A DNA stretch of 64,000 nt from Breviolum minutum Mf 1.05b.01 (lineage: Eukaryota > Sar > Dinophyceae > Suessiales > Symbiodiniaceae), in NCBI GenBank assembly GCA_000507305.1, contig DF239098.1, positions 257,436-321,435 on the forward strand, given 5' to 3'. This document shows, one piece after another, positions 61,301 through 64,000 of this stretch (the first letter of the stretch is position 1; every line of letters starts with the position of its first letter). The translations under genes were made by a program, and so were the position numbers. Under the pieces are notes generated by a model, which saw only the letters and a list, made by a program, of their open reading frames with translations, had not been told where the DNA came from and made no database searches.

Positions 61301-63993
61301 TGCATCCGAGTGGTTCGTAATTGTGTCATCCTTCCTGCTTCAAAGTTTGCTTTGCAAGATTTCATTTGCGGGTGATTCCATTTCAATTCAACATACACCA
61401 CAGCGTTTGGCCTTTGCAAGCTCCTCCTGAGCTCCAGCAAGGGCCTTCATAATTGCCACTCTTGCACTAACTCAACAAGCAGGGCACAAACCAATAGAAC
61501 TAAACATCCAAAGTGTATATGTGCATATCTACTATGTAAATTTGGTGAGCAAACTCGCACGCTTTCAACAGGTGGACCTTTTGAATCACTCCAAGCTCTT
61601 GATCAAGTATGCAGGTTACCAGGTGTTTCATGCCTGTCTAAAGCAGGAAATTGCCCGCCTCCTTTTTGGGGCCAACAACTTTTGCAACAGCGTCGTAAAC
61701 GATCATTGCTCTGACCTCGGGTAACAAGATCTTAACTTAGGCAATTTGTGCAAAGCACCCAAAGCGGTGATACGTCAAAGGTGCTGACCCATTTGCAGAT
61801 TCCGAAGGCAGCTGTAGATGCCTTTTTGATCGCCTACATCACTTGCTGATGGTGGGAGCACTGCACTGTCAAAATCCATAGTCGGCATGACCGTGATTTC
61901 TGTGCAGTACTACTGCGCTGCTGGCAATGATCTCAGAGGCCTCTGGGTCAAACTCTGGATCATCCTCCAAGGGTTTTAGCTTCTCAATCACTTCCACCTG
62001 ATCACAAGCACTCAGCAAGCACACCAAATCTTTTCTGATCACATGGAAGGCGCTTCGTGGTACAAATTCGATGACCAGGTTGCAGCGCCGTGTCATCCTA
62101 AGCTGCCAGCTGGAATATGGTCCTTGTCATATCCTTAGCTGCATCACTTGCAGGGTTGGACTTTGGAAATGTGCAATGTAATTTAATCTCTATAATATGA
62201 TACATCTCAGACATCTGTTGCTTCAAGTATGGAAACCAAACTGTGTGCATCTCAACGCACAACGTTTCAGGATTCCCAGCCAAGCAATCGATCCAGCATC
62301 TTGGAGTCCTCAGCCATACTCACCGTGACCAGCCCACCAGAAATGACTGGACAGCTGTAGGGTTCCCGGACCCCCCAAAGGCTTTTCTTTGACGGCTCCC
62401 AATAGTCATCAATCTGCCAGCCACAACAGATGGATGCATGATGGCTGAAGAATAACTGGACTCTAGCAGTTGCTGTCTTTGAGAATCACAAATTCTATCA
62501 AATACTGTGTCCTGTACTCAAGTGCTTTTTCTAGCATGCACGTTTGCAGGCAATCTGGCCTTTGTTCTGCCATCCTCCGCTGTCACCTTCTTTGGTTTCA
62601 CATCAAACCTTGCAGCGGAGTTCGGTTCATATCAAAACATGTCGAACTCTACGGAAGCTCAAACAGCGACTAGATCTAGAACCCGCCATCAATACGGTGC
62701 TAGATCTGTCTGCTCATTTGTGGAGCCGAGTAACATCCAACACAGTGCTTTGGAAACTGTGATGACTCCTTCAGGCGGAGATTTCATATTCTTCACCTGG
62801 CAGCAACTGGGAAACAATGGATCTGCTCCAAATGAGAATAGGCTTCCAATAGGCTTTCCCAAACGCCCAAAGCATGTGCTGCAGCATCGCGGACCTCCAC
62901 AATATCGCCTGCAAGTAAATATGCTGGTTGGATGTGCAGCAGCACAGCTTGCATGATATCTCCCTCTCATGTGTACATAGCTTCTCGTCAACGTGGGATC
63001 AACTTCTCTTCAATCCTGTTTGCTTGCACTTAAAATGGCCATGAGTGTTGCTAATTTTCGGACAAGCAAGCGGGCCTTTCTTTAAACTCTTCAAGGCATC
63101 CAAGGCTGCGTTTAAGGCGGGCAAAGCCTGGTTGGTCCAAGGAAACCCCCCGGCCATCAATTTGCAAGGATCAGGCAATTACCACCTAACAAAGCTGCGA
63201 TGCCTCAAATGTTTCTGTCCATTTTACAAGGCTTCGTTCTGGCTTCAACATGATACCGCAAATTTGAAAGCAAAAAGAAGCAGGAAACTCCATCATACAG
63301 TCATACAGCTCTGCCTTGTCCAGGTCAGCTTGGCACTCCTCCTTCATTGTGCGAGATGCTTCTGCCTTTCTCAGCTAACAGGCAGAACCCGACAAAGGGC
63401 AATGGATCATCAAGATTTGGCCAGGCACGTGGTCCATAAACTTATGCCACGGTCCACAATATGGCAAGGGAAGATAAGCCTTAAAATCATCCGATTTGAT
63501 TTCCCTGCCTGTTGAGATGCAGCTTCCTCCTCTTTGGCCACACTTGCTTGTGTCGCTGAAGCCTGTCAGAGGCAAGAAAGCAGATCCTGAAATCCTCCAA
63601 GAGAGGCATTGGAGGTAGGAGTGTAAACATGTCATGCCTTTGTATCAATGACAGTTTCACACGATGTTTGATTTGGTGCGGTCCAAGCACCTCCTCCTGC
63701 TTGTGCTCGATGACCGTCATCAACTCAGCCGTCTCCGCGGAGGTCTGCTTTAGGACCTTGCAAGACAAGTTAACGGCTGGGCTGGATCATTCCCACCTTG
63801 CCAAGTGCAGACTGTCATGTCTGTCGTTAATTTGTTTGAACAGCTATCAGAGTTCAACAACAATGGCAGATTCAATCGTCTCAATCAATGCAAGCCAAAA
63901 AAGAGGTCCGAAGAGATGAAAGCGAGACCAGGAATGTTTTGCTGGGCACAAGACTGGTCGGAGTTCTTCTAGTTGGATGGACATTGTTTTGAC
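41501..63993 (-). CDS. Axonemal-type dynein heavy chain, C-terminal part (5' end beyond window)
   Basis: About 78 exons on the minus strand assemble, with matching reading phase at nearly every junction, into the C-terminal part of a dynein heavy chain: stalk coiled coil 1, microtubule-binding tip, coiled coil 2, AAA5, AAA6 and C-terminal domain, ending ACLLQLDD-stop at 41501. About 4.1 kb of coding sequence (roughly 1360 codons) is spread over 22.5 kb. Diagnostic peptides include LTGDVLIGSGIIAYLG, GNILDDEELINTL, VEPMYQYSLEWF, SLGQGQGP, SMPSPDFPISVLQNG, GPLGWNIP, YNESMNTVLNQ and TTTGHSTNF. Dynein heavy chains are the force-generating ATPases of flagella; FTQSFLTG and QNYARK recall single-headed inner-arm types, though the exact class is uncertain. 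The ATP-binding modules AAA1-4 and the tail lie outside the window. Detailed exon lists follow in the five block entries. Confidence 0.93.
43686..44190. repeat. (TTTG)n-type microsatellite inside a dynein intron
   Basis: About 500 bp of GTTT units with variants GTCT, GGTT and GCTT, starting with a short (GTT)n run and ending with TTG/GTG triplets. It fills most of the intron between the dynein exons at 44301-44242 and 43571-43495. Long open frames on both strands here are repeat artefacts. Confidence 0.95.
45320..45532. repeat. (TAG)n, (GAGTAG)n and (CTT)n compound microsatellite
   Basis: A run of TAG triplets (about 45330-45372) passes into AGGAGT hexamers (to about 45470) and then CTT/TTC triplets (to about 45530). 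It lies in the intron between dynein exons 45763-45704 and 45088-45016. Confidence 0.93.
48327..51416 (-). CDS. Dynein block 4: AAA6 module
   Basis: Exons: 51416-51393 (TCHSLFEK, tentative), 50947-50853, 50790-50758, 50681-50618, a tentative exon near 50210, 50011-49953, 49862-49805, 49697-49644, 49514-49485, 49397-49340, 49244-49180, 49094-49066, 48982-48906, 48803-48758, 48674-48623, 48365-48327. Peptides: PKPSAEWLTEKMWSRLV, GPWNKFANSFK, WRLVFDSDNP, LGKSFLEPPGF, PLIFVLSSGADPM, VSLGQGQGPK, GLWVILQN plus CHLAPSWMSRLE, QFRLWL plus TSMPSPDFPISVLQNG, LKSNLLRAF and MLFGLCFFHASIQ. About 3.4 kb between 54842 and 51416 should hold exons I could not find. Confidence 0.85.
54842..56738 (-). CDS. Dynein block 3: AAA5-AAA6 connecting region (11 exons)
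   Basis: Exons: 56738-56694, 56598-56566, 56491-56438, 56342-56295, 56226-56191, 56010-55969, 55871-55854, 55708-55670, 55569-55532, 55442-55400 and 54919 to about 54842. Peptides: VERKRQNLIMES, AQSKAQLKEIE, ERILQLLSESTGNILDDE, ELINTLATSKTV, RIEERVAEQ, TQAQVQETRATY, VPVAVR, ASALFFVVADLCN, VEPMYQYSLEWF, FYTIYENAIARNSD, then FERNIQKRLAALQ. The VPVAVR exon is only 18 nt. The last exon could also be read to a TGA at 54806, but the dynein consensus continues (CRSLFEKD), so splicing near 54842 is more likely. Confidence 0.85.
55080..55391. repeat. (TAC)n microsatellite with one ambiguous base
   Basis: About 310 bp of TAC triplets with scattered TGC variants and a CACTAC tail near 55350-55391. One N at 55144. 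It starts only a few bases inside the intron that follows the dynein exon 55442-55400, and the next exon begins at 54919. The many open frames here are repeat artefacts. Confidence 0.97.
56813..59301 (-). CDS. Dynein block 2: AAA5 module (13 exons)
   Basis: Exons: 59301-59224, 59113-59042, 58901-58857, 58752-58721, 58563-58533, 58036-58021, 57889-57830, 57735-57698, 57530-57486, 57391-57371, 57190-57149, 57067-57014, 56887-56813. Peptides in order: VLIGSGIIAYLGTFTGRY, LPSAQEFSLRTVLGDE, VQIRQWVIDKLPNDQ, VSVENAIIIQ, RWPLMIDPQLQ, ANQWIR, LRILRLTQNYARALE, AYGKPTLLEN, VLEQLDPLLEPLLQK, MMIRLGDAPCEYNK, DFRFYITTKLPNPHYSPE and VTLLNFMATPDGLQDQMLG. All match the AAA5 consensus of dynein heavy chains. 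The 58036 exon may instead end at 58016; the shorter end with a GA donor keeps phase with the next exon. Confidence 0.9.
59302..60535 (-). other. Dynein intron hosting the nested ORF
   Basis: GC donor at 60535-60534 after the NLTGD codons and AG acceptor at 59303-59302 before VLIGSG. Both flanking exons match the dynein AAA5 consensus without gap, so the 1234 bp between them, ORF included, must be removed from the dynein message. It is much longer than most other introns in this block, which range from about 60 to 240 bp. Confidence 0.85.
59535..60323 (-). CDS. Coiled-coil protein ORF nested in a dynein intron, same strand
   Basis: A complete 262-codon frame with its own ATG and stop, without introns. 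The N-terminus is Ser/Arg-rich (SAYSSSRPSRSSSE), followed by long charged helices (EQQQKAVQDAAFERYIETLR, LLSQIENNKARRAESRREF, then YERKRKEHWRKELDNQ) and an end with KDVVKEIDDPVLNVRSKG. It is predicted to be largely coiled coil. The short segment SFPLFTETF separates two helical blocks. I do not recognise the family with certainty; coiled-coil flagellar or centrosomal proteins are plausible. It lies entirely within the 1234-bp intron (60535-59302) whose flanking dynein exons join exactly at NLTGD|VLIGSG. A pyrimidine-containing tract ending in CAG|G about 18 bp upstream of the ATG could accept a trans-spliced leader. Confidence 0.75.
   Translation of the reverse strand: MEGHKDLASAVRSAASEMSAYSSSRPSRSSSEGCLSKKKHRSQRCRRQVQEEGFTLEQQQKAVQDAAFERYIETLRKDARKAVTEAKMWQETVKGGLDEEQTEKRHKRNLCQKNQSQLLSQIENNKARRAESRREFIEAASSHSFPLFTETFISLPEVEEYERKRKEHWRKELDNQMATNKILHNLELKKHHDMAIASYKENVERTTKARREERDRLVSQGKELVSSWERDIRLKDLKRAMEVGKDVVKEIDDPVLNVRSKG
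60536..63993 (-). CDS. Dynein block 1: stalk and microtubule-binding domain (19 exons)
   Basis: Exons: 63993-63955, 63756-63691, 63562-63509, 63365-63315, 63127-63076, 62908-62895, 62796-62714, 62608-62560, 62413-62372, 62308-62281, 62133-62111, 61997-61926, 61821-61789, 61715-61659, 61444-61412, 61267-61220, 61052-60984, 60890-60833, 60603-60536. The first five give coiled coil 1 (LKQTSAETAELM, ALPALNAALDALKSLKKG). The next eight give the tip domain (DIVEVKNMKSPPEGV, IDDYWEPSKKSLWG, LLGYDKDHIP, LKPLEDDPEFDPE, GICKWVRAM). The rest give coiled coil 2 (GPKKEALAGAQEELAK, KKQELKAVQDN) and the start of AAA5 (LISGLGGEKTRWMES, NLTGD). Exons of 14, 28 and 23 nt are required to keep the consensus. This domain binds the microtubule in known dyneins. 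Confidence 0.88.
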
Positions 63994-64000
63994 CTGACCC

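Noticed and set aside
1-64000. CRISPR arrays, tRNA, rRNA, bacterial promoters or operons
   Set aside because: No regularly spaced repeats with unique spacers, no tRNA cloverleaf or rRNA sequence noticed, and the intron-rich genes show a eukaryotic nuclear genome.

Overview
The window reads as nuclear DNA of a dinoflagellate, most likely a Symbiodiniaceae-type genome. Three things in the sequence support this. Coding sequence is cut into very many short exons. The introns I could place end in AG, usually followed by G, and start with GC, GT or sometimes GA. Every gene I can support lies on the minus strand, as in the unidirectional gene arrays known from dinoflagellates. I saw no bacterial operon, CRISPR array, rRNA, tRNA or insertion sequence.

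Layout from left to right (all genes minus strand). 1-4.4 kb: mostly unassigned, with isolated exon-like pieces, one resembling a Nudix N-terminal segment. 4.38-5.79 kb: a multi-exon PPP-family Ser/Thr phosphatase homologue that has lost several metal ligands. 7.34-8.08 kb: an EF-hand protein, with further exon-like pieces to about 9.6 kb. 10.0-11.8 kb: an uninterrupted SLC44/choline-transporter-like protein. 12-18 kb: exon-like pieces, several membrane-spanning, not assigned to a family. 21.4-22.8 kb: exons of a spinster-like MFS transporter. 24.6-25.4 kb: unassigned membrane-protein exons. 27.9-28.6 kb: a Lys/Ser-rich protein with a one-base frameshift in a homopolymer. 31.4-36 kb: further unassigned exon-like pieces and simple repeats. 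36.9-40.4 kb: a two-exon calpain-type cysteine protease with a PUB domain and ubiquitin-interacting motifs.

The right third, 41.5 kb to the right edge (at least 63,993), is the 3' part of one axonemal-type dynein heavy chain gene: stalk coiled coil 1, microtubule-binding tip, coiled coil 2, AAA5, AAA6 and the C-terminal domain to the stop codon. I placed about 78 exons by hand, most of them 30-80 nt and the smallest 14 nt. One intron of this gene (59302-60535) holds a complete 262-codon ORF in the same orientation, which is the most unusual arrangement in the window. Long microsatellites sit inside other dynein introns.

Exon limits come from hand alignment to remembered family consensus plus reading-phase agreement across each junction. 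They are inferences, not transcript evidence. Pieces described as exon-like are weaker.
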